Positions 50,461 through 61,479 of a DNA stretch of 64,000 bases are shown here, piece after piece. Source of the stretch: Haliclona indistincta (lineage: Eukaryota > Porifera > Demospongiae > Haplosclerida > Chalinidae); the NCBI GenBank assembly GCA_964017065.1, contig OZ024790.1:12039498-12103497 (forward strand), given 5' to 3'. How positions within the stretch are numbered: position 1 is the stretch's first letter; every line of letters begins with the position of its first letter. Position numbers and translations under genes: made by a program. Under the pieces are notes generated by a model. That model was not told the DNA's origin and did no database searches. It saw nothing but the letters and a program-made list of their open reading frames with translations.

Positions 50461-51095
50461 CCGGTTTGGTATCGGTTCGCCTACTCCCAGTTGGCCTACT
50501 CCCCATTTGCCTACTAAGCGCCTAAGGCGTTTTGTTTCGCCTACCAAAATCATAAACAAAACCCTAAACCCTAAACCTTAAAAACCTTCTCCTAACAGCG
50601 CAAAGTCGGGAGGGTCGTCCTAAACCGGGCCTTCGGCCCTTGGTAAGCCTAAGGATCGTCGGGAAGGTCGTCCTAAACCGGGCCTTCGGCCCTAGCTAAA
50701 GATCGTCGGGAAGATCGACCTAAACCGGGCCTTCGGCCCTAGCTAAAGATCGTCGAGAGGGTCGTCCTAAAGAAGGCCTTCGGCCTTCACTAAGGATCGT
50801 CGAGCTGTCCCGACTAGCTAAAAAAAAACTTAAGTTTTCTGAGAAAAAAAAAGAAAAAAATGTTCTCAGCGAGAATCGAACCCTGACCACCCGCATTATA
50901 ATCCACCGTTCTAAACCACTAAGCCAGCTGACCGGTCAGTGCTACAAACAAGCCTTAATAGTGATTCTGTACGCGCGCACGTAGATATTATAAGCCGCCG
51001 AAGGCGGCTTGCGTAGGCAAAACAGCACGCCTGGGCTCTTAATAGGCAAAACGATAGTAGGCGAAATGAGAGTAGGCGAACTGATACTATCCCGG
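50461..51095. mobile_element. Foldback element with GGGCCTTCGGCCC hairpin repeats
   Basis: The ends are imperfect inverted repeats: CCGGTTTGGTATCGGTTCGC on the left, GCGAACTGATACTATCCCGG on the right, each followed inward by several CGCCTACT / AGTAGGCG motifs. The interior (50595-50815) has about four to five 45-base units with CGGGCCTTCGGCCCT hairpins and GATCGTCGGGAAGGTCGTCC, then a tRNA-like stretch. Inserted in one unit of the array, which continues on both sides (GCAAGGTGAGCC / GGTGAGCCAGCC). Confidence 0.7.
50868..50942 (-). other. tRNA-like sequence (degenerate)
   Basis: On the minus strand GGTCAGCTGGCTTAGTGG resembles a D-arm/A-box, GGATTATAATGC a loop with a UAU-like anticodon, and GGTTCGATTCTC a B-box. 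The anticodon and T stems do not pair properly, so this is a tRNA-derived relic rather than a working gene. Confidence 0.35.
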
Positions 51096-52390
51096 TGAGC
51101 CAGCCATAACTCAAGAACGAAAGCACTTTAGCAAAATCCACGAGTCACATTGCAAGCCATTGTCGTGCTAAGCCTGTTCATACCTTTACCGAGTTTCAGA
51201 AGTGAACGATGGTTTTTGCAGCTCGATGGACAGAACGAATGAATGAGTGAGTGAATGAATGAACAGACTTCACGAAACCCTCGGCGTGTTGCACATTGTA
51301 GAGTTAGCTCCTTAGTTTTGGTTTGCAGAAGGAGCTTTGCAGCTAAAGCCAACCTGTTAGCTATTGAAACTGCACTGCTAACCAGAAGACAGCAAAGTGC
51401 TGACCACAACCGAGACAAGGTTTGTCAAGTGGGCGTGACCGTGAACACTCAGTAGGTAGCCATTGCTCTTGGCTTTGATAAGCTTTTTCTTGAGATGTCT
51501 ACGCACCCCCAGAGCTGTCCTGCTGTTTAGATGGAATCTACAAGTACCTAGGTAGTCAACTATGGGCGCGTTTGTTGTCAGAGAAGTCTAAGATGGCCGT
51601 CAGGTCATGCAAGGTGAGCCAGCCATACATAACTCGAGAACGAAAGCATTTTAGCATAATCCACGAGTCACATTGCAAGCCATGGTCATGCTTAGCCTGT
51701 TCATACCTTAGTTGACGCGTAGAAGCGATCGCTGATCTCTGCAGCAGAAGAGACAGACAGACCGACCGAACGACAAAGCAAGTACCGTAACCCTCGCGCA
51801 TGCGCCGAGGGTTAATGACAAACCAAGTACCGTAACCCTCGCGCATGCGCCGAGGGTTAATGACAGAGCAAGTACCGTAACCCTCGCGCATGCGCCGAGG
51901 GTTAATAATCCACAGTATTGTATTATTGTGGATGGTAGTTGTGATCTGATACAAGCGGTGAGCAAGTCCCAACAACTTGACAATGTGAAAGAGAACAGGA
52001 TAGATCATCAGTGGAGCATTTTCTCTCAGCATGGTTTTGTAGACCGGATCTGGTGCCTCTTGCAAGTCATAAAATTACCAACACTGCAGCGACAATGACC
52101 ATAGCCACAATGCATAGGAAAGACACAGGGCCGTACCCCAGGACATACTGCTCGATTTTACCAGCTAGAAGACTGTCACAGTTATCATCTTTTTGTCTTA
52201 TCCAGCACCAAGCTCCTGCTAGTCCGTAAGTATCAAGAAGAAACGGTATCCACACAAACAAGAGGGAAATTACAATCGGTACAAAGACATAGCAGCTCAC
52301 TAAGCACAGTGCTTGTCTTCTTGCTTTAGTAGAGGTACGATCGGCTGGTTCAGAGAGGGTTATAATGAGCTCACGATAAGCGACACCTAA

Positions 52391-53262
52391 TTTTTTTTTT
52401 CATTTCAAAAAGAAATGTGAAATAGCAATAATGCTAATGAATGAAGGTGTTAGTGATCTAAAAGGTAGTAAATAGCTTGGACTTAAATAGAGAAAAAGAA
52501 TCAGTAGATTTGATACAAGAGGGAAGAGAGTTCCAGAGCTTGATAGAGGTGGGATAAAATGAATTCATATAAGTAGCTGATTTGCAGAAGATGGGGGCAA
52601 AATCATGTCTATTATAATTGCGGGAGAAATGCAGAGGCGGGGAAGGTGATATGAGAGGACAATTGATTGAATGAGAAAAACCAAATTTGAGTTTGAACAG
52701 AGAGGAAGTTTTGCAAATTTTTCTTCTCTGTTCAAGAGGCTTTATAGCTCAAGAGGCTTTATAGCAAATTGGGAAAGAAGAGATGGAAAGCTGGAAGCGC
52801 ACGATTTAGATGCCATTTTTAAAGCAAAATGTTGAACAGATTCAAGAGATGAGATTGCAGTTAGTGAAGGTGGATCCCAGATAGCAGCACCGTACTCCAA
52901 GATTGGGCGAACCAACATTTTGTATAGAGTAAGTAGAGTAGATGAGGGGCAGTGGTGGTAAAAATGCCTGTAGATTAGCCCAAGGCGTTTCCTTGCTTTC
53001 ATTCTAATATTATGAATGTGAGAAGGCCATGACAAATTGGGCTGAAAGGTTAGCCCAAGGTATTTGTAGGAGTAGACTCTATCAAGAGGGATATTGCTGA
53101 TTTGCACAGGGGGTAGTGAGTCAAAAAATGACTGTGGACGAAGTGAAAAAATCATGAATTTTGATTTTTGTAAGTTGATGTTAAGTGATCTAGAGGAGAG
53201 CCAGCAGTGAATATCAGAGAGCAATGAATTGATAGTGGCAATATCAGCAGTATAGTATGATT
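52391..53262 (-). mobile_element. 5'-truncated non-LTR retrotransposon in the receptor remnant
   Basis: Minus strand: LNINLQKSKFMIF, DRVYSYKYLGLTFQPNLSWP, MKARKRLGLIYRHF, LVRPILEYGAAIWDPPSL, ESVQHFALKMASKS, stop near 52742, then a degenerate tail ending in an A-run (T-run on plus at 52391). Only the last third of the RT remains. A 16-base tandem duplication (AAGAGGCTTTATAGC) lies at 52734-52764. Different subfamily from the elements at 12536 and 44270. Confidence 0.8.
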
Positions 53263-55733
53263 GCATTGGTCGAATCTCAATGTAGTAGACTCGCTCAGTC
53301 TCTATGAAGGCGTGGCTCAATAGTAGCTCCACCCACTTTGTCGCCACGAGGGAAAGGCGGACACTGCAGGCACAGAAAGAGATCGTTTGGGTTTGGTGGG
53401 TTAGCAGCTCGCGTGTTGGTAGGCGTGAGACAATTTTTGGTCTCTAGGAGAATGAAAACGAGAGGAAGCGAAAAAGAGCGCTCGAGGATGGAGGAGAAGA
53501 TGGCGGAGCCCCGAAACAGAAGCTGCCCAACTACAGCACTTTTGCAGAGAGAATGATGGTAGGTGACACGCCCCTTTGACGTAAGTACTAGCAACAGCTG
53601 TGATATTGCTATCACGGCAACTAGACAGCATATTTATAGTGATGTTCATTGTTTAGGCATCAATGGGTTATGTTCCTTGTAAAGGTCTTGGAAAGACTGA
53701 GTCCGGCATCTCTGAACCGATACATCAATCCATGCACAAGGGTAGGCGTGGTCTGGGGCACATGATCGCAAAACTGAAGCAAGAGGACGTCCAGTGGGAG
53801 CTGGAAGAGGTAAGAGAGAGTAAGAGTGAGAGCTGGAGAGAGAGGGAGAGAGGGCTAAGTGTAATGCGTGAATCAGTAGTGCGTACTTGATGTCACTGCA
53901 ATAAAATCAAGATAAGCTGTTCACATCTGTTCAATAACAAACCCTTTTTATGTACGGGTCCTTGCAAAGAGGTGTTTGTGAGTGAGAGAAATAGACCATT
54001 TTTCTTGCCAAAGTCTGCACAATTTCGTGTCTGTGATGCTGTGTATGATTCTTACAGGTTAACTGTGATCAAGAAGTGACCTGGCTTGCTCCTTGCCATC
54101 ATCCTGTACTCACAGCTAATGAAATGACTGACTGGATTGTCACAGATGAGGTTATAAACTAAACTATTCTTCTCTTTAGCAATAGTCTAACAGACTGAGT
54201 CTGACCTTTGGTTGTCTGATATAGAGAAAAGATACAATTGAAGATGAAACTAAGTTCTGTGATCCTGTTGTGCTGGAAGGTATTCTTGCTGCTAAAGTAA
54301 GCACTCACTCACTCTCTCATGTACTTGGACACAATTCACATGAATCTGTTTCGTTTAGACTGTTTTTGATTCACTCGATAGAAAAGAGTTTGCCGATGCC
54401 CGTCATAGATCTAATCCTTTCGAGACCATCAAAGGAGTCATCTTTCAAAATAGGTAACCACATGTATACGGTGCTAGCTTGAAGCCATTGTGTGTGTCAT
54501 TTGTATCTTTTAAGAGCTGCAATGAAGATGGCGAACATTGATTCTGTGTTTGACTTCATGTTCACATCACCAAAAGAGAAGGTCAGCATCATTCTGTATT
54601 TAGTGATAGTAGGTTTCTAGTTTAACCCTGTATGCATGGTTCAACATGATAATTCTTTGAAGAATAAACATAAAATATCCAATGACTGGATTATGATAGG
54701 ATCATAGAACAATTGCCTGGACAGATTTATACATGTAACATTATTTTCAGCTCTGCTCGTTCATTTTGTAAAATGTCACAGACTGATGTGTTGTATTTTG
54801 CCGATATCTGTGCTGGGCCTGGAGGATTTTCAGAGTACGTGTTCTGGAAAAAGAAATGGCATGCTAAAGGATTTGAGTTCACCTTGAAAGGTAGAGAGAC
54901 CACTGTTATCTAGACTGAGCCATGTTTGTGATCTCTGTACAGACCCCAATGATGCATCTGATTTTCAGCTGGACAAATTTCTAGCTGGACCATGTGAAAC
55001 CTTCGATCCTTTCTATGGTAATGGCAACTTTGGTCTCACTTTTTACCCATGCGCATACTGCGCACAGGTAATAAAAGAGTATTATTTTCCATTAAAGCAA
55101 CAGCTATTCATAAAAAAAATGATTTTGGTGTTTTCATAAAAATTCTTCCACAAACATGTCATGCTATACATGTACAGTATGTTTGAATTATGAGATCTTG
55201 TTTGTTGTGATACAGGTGTTGGTGGTTATGATGGAGATGGTGACATAACCAAGACAGATAATTTACTAGAACTTCAAGAGTATGTGATGGATCAGACAGA
55301 AGGTGTTCATTTTGTGATGGCTGATGGTGTAAGTCCTGTGTGAGTCTATAATGTGTAATAATGTGTGCCACAGGGGATTTGTGTTGACGGAGAGGAAAAT
55401 ATTCAAGAAATTCTGACGAAACAGTTGGTTCTCTGTCAGTACCTTTGTGCTCTTATGATTTTGAGAACAGGTGATAGCACATTGTTACAGATAATTGTGT
55501 TGTGACCTTTTGTACTCCAGGTGGTCATTTTGTCTGCACTGTATTCGACCAGTTTACTCCATTCAGTGTGGGCCTGTTCTACCTGCTCTACCGGTGCTTT
55601 GAACAGGTCTGCATCTTCAAACCAGTGACCAGCCGTCCAGCTAATTCCGAGAGGCAAGTCATGCACTCTTGCACACACTGTGCCGAGTTTGAGTTCCCTC
55701 CCTTCCCCCTCTCTTTCTCTCCTTCTCTTCCTC

Positions 55734-55740
<7 letters not shown>

Positions 55741-55808
<68 letters not shown>

Positions 55809-56030
55809 TCCCTCTCCCTCTCCCTCTCCCTCTCCCTCTCCCTCTCCCTCTCCCTCTCCCTCTCCCTCTCCCTCTCCCTCTCCCTCTCCCTCTCCCTCTC
55901 CCTCTCCCTCTCCCTCTCCCTCTCCCTCTCCCTCTCCCTCTCCCTCTCCCTCTCCCTCTCCCTCTCCCTCTCCCTCTCCCTCTCCCTCTCCCTCTCCCCC
56001 TCCCTCCCTCCCTCCCTCCCTCCCTCTCTC
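55741..56030. repeat. CT and CCCTCT microsatellite in CMTR1 intron
   Basis: (CT)n at 55741-55803 then a very regular (CCCTCT)n to about 55995 and a (CCCT)n tail. Same intron as 3650-3998 in block A, but there the hexamer is TTTCTC, so each copy has expanded independently. It produces spurious Leu/Pro/Ser and Arg/Glu frames. Confidence 0.95.
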
Positions 56031-56372
56031 ATACTTTCTTTGTCACTGGTGTATACTGTGGGCAATTCCTAATTTCATGTCTTCCTTCTCGTGCTAATCT
56101 CTCTGTACCCACACTAGGTATGTGATATGCAAGAGTCTAAGGTCTGGTATTGATGATGTGTGGAACTACATGTTGGCAGTCAATATACACATGTGTAAGA
56201 TGAAGAATGAGATGCCAGACCAGGATGTCGAGGAGGTATTGATATTCATGAAGAAGACTTGTCTGCTTGTTGTCAAGCAGTCATAGATTTTTGCATTACG
56301 CCATATTAATTTCAGATAGTGCCATTCCATCTCTTAGTGGAAGAACCATTCTGTTCTTACATCAAAGAGACC

Positions 56373-57067
56373 AGGAGTCCATAATCAACCGCGCCTACTA
56401 AGAGTAGGAGTGTGAATCGCCCACGCTTTAATTGGATTTTCTGCCAGCGAACTGTCGCTAGCGGATATACTATTTTTAGCGCTTGAAGATGGCAGCTCAA
56501 TACTGAAGACAGAGAGTTGTCTATGATCTAAGCGCTGAGGAAGCATCCTGGTCTCTATTTCTAGCTCGATTTACAAGGCCGTCGTTGCCTTCGCCAATCC
56601 TCGTGAGCCGGCGTGGCTGTCTTCCGTTCGATCAAAGCTTCGTGTCATATCACTGGTCAGCTGTTTCTCAGAGTTCCATTCCTTACTTGAGTTGTAACAG
56701 TAGTTGTTACAGTTAGTGGCAGCGTACAACACATAACTGAAGCGGAACAGCTATGCTGACAGGTCAACACAGCAGCTCCAGGGATCCAGTTGTATGATCG
56801 AGCGATAAACAGCTTCGAAACAATCAGATAGCCGAACCACGAACGTACAGGTGATCTAGCGACGCCACGATGTGGCTGGATAGGCTATCAGATGCTTTCA
56901 CGAGTACATACAGTTGCTCTCAGGTTGCCCATGTTCAAGGAGGTGCGGTCTTACTGCGCTAAAAATAGTATATCCGCTAGCGACAGTTCGCTGGCAGAAA
57001 ATCCAATTAAAGCGTGGGCGATTCACACTCCTACTCTTTAGTAGGCGCGGTTGATTATGGACTCCTG
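56373..57067. mobile_element. 695-bp MITE inserted in a CMTR1 coding exon
   Basis: Ends CAGGAGTCCATAATCAACCG and its complement, with arms of over 100 bases nearly perfectly inverted (through AAAGCGTGGGCGATTCACAC and GCTAGCGACAGTTCGCTGGC). Flanked by AAGAGAC on both sides (a 7-8 base duplication of the exon sequence). CAGG ends and the duplication length suggest hAT. Absent in block A. Confidence 0.85.
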
Positions 57068-57203
57068 AAGAGACTAATAATGAGTAAGTTTATTGAGGGG
57101 CCATCGTACGTGTCTTGAGTTATCTCAAAGGTTTGGTTTGAATCAGATTATCGCTTTGAAAAAGCTACGTTACTATGTGAAAAATATGTAAGTATGTTGA
57201 AAT

Positions 57204-57503
57204 TAGGGCTGGGCAATATTTCAATATTATCGTAGTATCGTGATATTGTTATATATCGTTTGCAATATTTGAGGATCACTTAAAACAATAATATCGTGAA
57301 CACAATATATCGTGTGATATCGTGAATATTGAATTTAGTGATGGTTTTACAATTCTTGATCATTCTGATATTATAAACATGCTTAAGTACAGAAAATGCT
57401 AAAGGTAAGGACGGCAATCATAGTGTGGCAATATATCGTCATATCGTGATGACTTGGTGCAATATCGTATCGTCACTAAAAATATCTATATCGCCCAGCC
57501 CTA
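57204..57503. mobile_element. 300-bp hAT-type MITE
   Basis: Perfect 8-bp target duplication GTTGAAAT (57196-57203 and 57504-57511). Inverted ends TAGGGCTGGGC and GCCCAGCCCTA, interior rich in ATATCGTGATAT. Absent from the same intron in block A. The AGGGCTGGGC terminus is common in animal hAT MITEs. Confidence 0.9.
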
Positions 57504-59817
57504 GTTGAAATGCAGATTATAACATGTTTATATTTAATGCTGCGTTCGTGAAGAAATTTACAAGATGCAAGGCAGTCTAGAATAAGAGCAGATTGTCTGA
57601 AGTTGTGGAAGGTTTGTGACTCACAATTAGGTTTTTCAGATTCAAGCTGGTCTCTGTAGGTGCCCAATAAACCACGAGCAGAAGCGCCGGCACCAGACGC
57701 ACCAGAAATATTTACCAATGTTTGGGAGGTAAAAAATTAATATTATAACATTGCATAGTTATCATGGTTACCAGTAAATTCGGAGCACCAGTTATGAATT
57801 TTATTTGAGAATAAAATTTTGATTTTTCACAGAAGGCAGTGTCATCAAGTGACCAGTCAATTGAAATCCTAGCCACGAACTCATTCACTACTGTCACTGG
57901 TGAGGATGCTAAGTTTCTTGTTGACGTGCATTCATGGAAGTGGTTCTGGGCAGCTGGTAAACGGTATCTACTAGTTGGTCTAGGGGTAGGTACAAGTGAC
58001 TGAGGAGGATTGCTGTTACTCTTCTCTTTTGTCTCCGCCCATCACAGAGAAACACTGTCAGATGTTGGGACATGACAGGACAGAAACCGTCCTTCACGGC
58101 TCACAGAGAAATCACCAACCTTGAACTGCCGAAAGGGACGGTGATAGAAATAGAGCTTGTTACAGAAAGAGTTGGGAGGTGTGTCAATGGGCTACATGTG
58201 TATCACATAAATCGTCTGTATTGACAAGGAGCTGCCCAGCTATGCCAGAACTTTGCCTACATTACTGATGTGTTAGCTGTACATGAAGAAGTATTTGTCA
58301 GCAAACCCTTGAAGGTATGTATGTGGACAGGAGTGTATAATGGGAAGGAGTGTTCAACTGCCGTATTTGCTATAGTAATATCGAAGTCTCATGTCCGCTG
58401 CCATGCGCTGTAGTTACTTGGGCCATTCTTTGCACATTCATCCACGCTTCGTCCTGCCTTTCTCCAGCTAGTGTCCAATCAGAACCATGATCGCCGTCTT
58501 ATGCGACCAGGAAGGAGTTTGCAGCGCAAGCGGCAGACTTTATTTACAGTTGAACATTCCTTCGCAGAGTATGTAACATTCAGATTTAACACATTATTGT
58601 TAACATAATATTTAGGCAGCTGATTGCAGAGAAGTTATGTAAAGTGCTCAACAGACCATGTAGAACACAAAGTCTGAAGCTAAAGTGAGTGTGTGAATTA
58701 TGTCAGTTTACTAGCCAGCTTGTACAGGGTTAAACAGTATCGAAGACTGAATGAGCTAGAAAACGAGATTGGAAGGTAACAAGATTCGTAATTTCTGGAT
58801 AAACTGTCAATAAATCTACATGTATAGACTAGTGGTTAGGAAGTGCAAGGCGGTGGGCCCATCACCGACTATAGACATCAGTGACGACACGTTTATAGCT
58901 CCTTTTGGAGTTGTATTCTGCAAGAATGTCAAAGGCAAGTTGTGACAGACATTACCTCTCACAATAACAACACTATTGCAGATCCTTGGCAGCTACATCT
59001 CAGTAAACACGGACACTATTACTTTTTAAACAAGTCTGACGGCACCAGCAAATATGAACCACCATCGGGATCTATTGCAACATATCTGTGAGTGAACTCT
59101 GTTGATAGTGCTAACATTTGGGGTCCACTACCAATACCCTTCATACTGGGTTTCATCAAGGCTCCTGGTTTCATACATAATTGTTTCCATGGGGACATTT
59201 TTTCCGCGTGTTAAAGGTTGATCAGCTTTATAGGAGTCTGGGATATATCTCAGAAAAGTTTGCTCTTTTAAGCCTTCAAGGCTTTCTAGTCATTGTACAC
59301 TGGAGCTATGGGAAAATCTCACTTTCCCAAGCCGCTATATGGAAGCCCCACCTCAACTGTGATAAAGTACTAGACTGTAGTGGTATAGCTCAGTTTGGTT
59401 TCGAGAAGTGTTTTTACTGTAAGCAACTTACAACCGGGCTAAAAGAAATATAACTCATTTCTATCCTCGCGTCGCGTTAAGCGGCGGTAAAAAAACATGT
59501 GTTTCACCGGGACGCGTCGCTTAGGTACTTGTTGTGAACTAGGCTTTACCGAGCTAGCACAGTTTGTTTTATTATGTAATGTGAATGCAGTAAATGACTC
59601 TCTCTATCTGTCCTGTTTCTACAGGTCTGTTGTGAAGTCTAGACATTTGTGGAAGTGGAGTCGACAGAAAGACTTTGTCAATGATCTTTGTGGGACCGAT
59701 GAACCGCTGTCTTCTTCGTCACGATCATGCACAGAATTGAAATGGTCAGAACTAAGAACACTGCTGAATCAAAGATTGCCCACGAAAGACACTGACCGAC
59801 CCATTACTCCACTCTAA

Positions 59818-60215
59818 GACACTGACCACCCATTACTCCACCCTCTCCCTCACTCCACCTGTCATCTTTTGTATCTCAAACAGCTTCCATAAGTTTCATT
59901 TTTACTCTACACTCTGTTTACCATAAAAAACTAGCAAATATTTTAGGCTTCACATCACATATTATGTGCAAACAAACAACCATGACTTGTGAGATGAAGT
60001 GAGGCATTAGCATTGTGAGAAGCTTTCTACCAGTTTGATGTGAGTATCTCAAAAGTACTATAAATGGTGACCTTTATACTCAGCTATGTATAACTTCCAA
60101 AAAAATTTTTGTACCATTGTAACAAAATATTATAACACTTGTTGATGAGTAATATAAAAATAAATAATTGTTTTTGTGGAGTTCTAGTGTATGTAGTAAT
60201 TACTGTTTGAGAGCT
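59818..60215. other. CMTR1 3' flank, no gene seen
   Basis: AT-rich, matching 7690-8058. Contains polyadenylation-like AATAAA at about 60160. No open frame of note. Confidence 0.5.
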
Positions 60216-60372
60216 AAGTCATTGGTCGACTGGTATAAGAGGAAATTGGTCGACTGGTATAAGATGTCATTGGTCTACTGGTATAAGAGGTCATTGGTCG
60301 ACTAGTATAAGAGGACATTGATTGACTGGTATATAGGAGGACTGATATAAGAAGACATTGGTCAACTGGTTG
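60216..60372. repeat. 23-24 bp minisatellite, block E copy
   Basis: About six copies of CATTGGTCGACTGGTATAAG with AGGT, orthologous in position to 8059-8345 but shorter. Confidence 0.9.
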
Positions 60373-60875
60373 ACATGCATTCATGGAAGTGGTTCTGGGC
60401 AGCTGGTAAACGGTATCTACTAGTTGGTCTAGGGGTAGGTACGAGTGACTGAGGAGGATTGCTGTTACTCTTCTCTTTTGTCTCCTCCCATCACAGAGAA
60501 ACACTGTCAGATGTTGGGACATGATAGGACAGAAACCATCCTTCACAGCTAACAGAGAAATCACCAACATTGAACTGACAGTGATAGAAATAGAGCTTAA
60601 TTGTTACAGAAAGAGTTGGGGAGGTGTGTCAATGGGCTAAATGTGTATCACATAAATCGTCTGTATTGACAGGGAGCTGCCCAGCTATGCCAGAACTTTG
60701 CCTACATTACTGATGTGTTGGCTGTACTTGAAGAAGTATTAGTCAGCAAACCCTCGAAGGAAAGGTATGTATGTATGTGGAGTATGTAACATTCAGATTT
60801 AACATATTGTAGGCAGCTGATAGCAGAGAAGTTGTGTAAAGTGCTCAACAAACCCACTGAAGATTATTTGACAAT
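60373..60875 (+). pseudogene. Partial second copy of CMTR1 exons, block E
   Basis: Same exon fragments as 8346-8850 (HSWKWFWAAGKRY, RNTVRCWDMIGQKPSF, GAAQLCQNFAYITDVL). A 12-base loss (LPKG codons) and an insertion in IELNCYRKSW break one exon. Joined directly to NHL sequence. Confidence 0.8.
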
Positions 60876-61345
60876 AATGGAAGATTATTTGTTAGTGAGC
60901 TTTGGAATCATCGTGTCCAGGTCCTTAATCCTGATCTGAGCTTTTCGCATTGTTTGGCAGTGAAGGAGACAAGCCTGGGCAACTATATGGTCCACGTGGG
61001 ATTGCTATTGATCAAGATGGATTAGTGTATGTCAGTGACTTCGGCAACCACCGAATTCAGAAATTTGCACCGAGTGGTTTCTTTTTGGCTTCTTTTGATC
61101 ATAAGAAGTTGTATCATTCATTTAGTCCGTATGGCTTGTGCTTTGACAGCAACAATCTACCCTATGTTACTGATATGCAGAACAGTGTAGTGTGTGTCTT
61201 CAATACTAGTGGGAAGTTTCTAGGATACATTGGTAATAGTGATGGTAGTAGTTTTGATCGTCCTCGATTCATAGTTTCTGATAAAGATAGACTGTACATT
61301 AGTGATGACAATGGAGTGGTAACTAACAAGTGGTTCCAGCAGTAA
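60876..61345 (+). pseudogene. 3' part of NHL-repeat exon, block E copy
   Basis: Open from 60950 to the stop after KWFQQ (61345): FGSEGDKPGQLYGPRGIAID, VYVSDFGNHRIQKFAPSGFF and VVCVFNTSGKFLGYIG blades. One T is missing at TTGTTTGGCAG relative to block D, so the upstream WNHRVQVLN blade is out of frame. No 5' exons nearby; a truncated copy. Confidence 0.75.
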
Positions 61346-61410
61346 GAAATATAATGCTTATCAAAAATGCGAAACAGATCATGTTACATCATGCACGTGA
61401 ATCTCATTAT

Positions 61411-61479
61411 CTGGCTATAAATGTCGGTACACTATAAGCGTCTTGACCTGCCTCCCGTGACCCGTGATTCAGTACAGAA
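61411..61479 (+). promoter_or_regulatory. TATA promoter of NLR-E
   Basis: CTGGCTATAAATGTCG with TATAAA at 61416-61421, 59 bases before the ATG, equivalent to the duplicated segment at 9390-9508. Confidence 0.5.

Larger units (their letters stand above)
42734..51905. repeat. Array of about a dozen related 480-580 bp TIR units with nested insertions
   Basis: Each unit opens with TTTCACGAAACCCTCGGCGT, contains conserved stretches (GAAGGAGCTTTGCAGCTAAA; AAGTGGGCGTGACCGTGAAC; CTACAAGTACCTAGGTAGTC; TTTAGCAAAATCCACGAGTC) and, when complete, closes with GTACCGTAACCCTCGCGCAT then GCGCCGAGGGTT. The outer ends AACCCTCGGCG and CGCCGAGGGTT are inverted repeats, so each unit looks like a MITE. Starts at about 42747, 43232, 43735, 46201, 46814, 47863, 48471, 49033, 49513, 50098 and 51269, plus a headless unit near 47388. 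Unit joints are short GAACGAATGAAC runs or extra copies of the closing palindrome. Hence the many similar minus-strand frames (MTSLTTKAPIVDYLGTCRFH), which are not genes. Confidence 0.85.
42572..52390 (-). pseudogene. 7TM receptor, block E, split by a 9.2-kb repeat array
   Basis: The C-terminal exon at 42572-42733 (tail to TM7, stop TCA on plus at 42572) breaks at GCTGCATGAAT, and the gene resumes at 51906 with AATAATCCACAGTATTG, continuing to 52390 (TM5, AWCWIRQKDDNC). A retroelement follows and TM1-TM4 are deleted: only GGTCGAATCTCAATG at 53268 remains, joined to the CMTR1 5' flank. Net duplication at the array insertion is AAT. Thoroughly inactivated. Confidence 0.85.
53354..59817 (+). pseudogene. 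CMTR1: CMTR1 block E: full exon set but inactivated
   Basis: Exons match block A one for one: 53354-53395, 53448-53558, 53657-53809 (G-patch), 54058-54150, 54225-54296, 54359-54453, 54515-54581, 54782-54890 ([13 protein letters not shown]), 54943-55017, 55216-55328, 55374-55470, 55521-55653, 56118-56235, 56308-56372 with 57068-57083, 57131-57187, 57554-57611, 57660-57728, 57833-57985, 58048-58178, about 58231-58314, 58616-58684, 58728-58775, 58828-58934, 58982-59087 (WW-like), 59625-59817 (to stop). Lesions: start ATG is AAG with no upstream in-frame ATG; catalytic Lys in HFVCKVFD is Thr (VCTVFD); a 695-bp MITE splits an exon; one G is lost at the end of exon 58048-58178; the next acceptor CAG became CAA. 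It preserves the true C-terminal end that block A has lost. Confidence 0.85.

Noticed and set aside
50554..50580. Interstitial telomere from CCCTAAACCCTAAAC
   Set aside because: Only two units, and animals use CCCTAA; probably chance within an A/C-rich element.
50868..50942. Functional tRNA-Ile(UAU)
   Set aside because: Anticodon and T stems do not pair and the acceptor stem is poor; it lies inside a repeat element.
42734..51905. Family of short genes encoding MTSLTTKAPIVDYLGTCRFH-type peptides
   Set aside because: These frames recur only because the repeat unit recurs; they are frameshifted between units and lack conserved ends.
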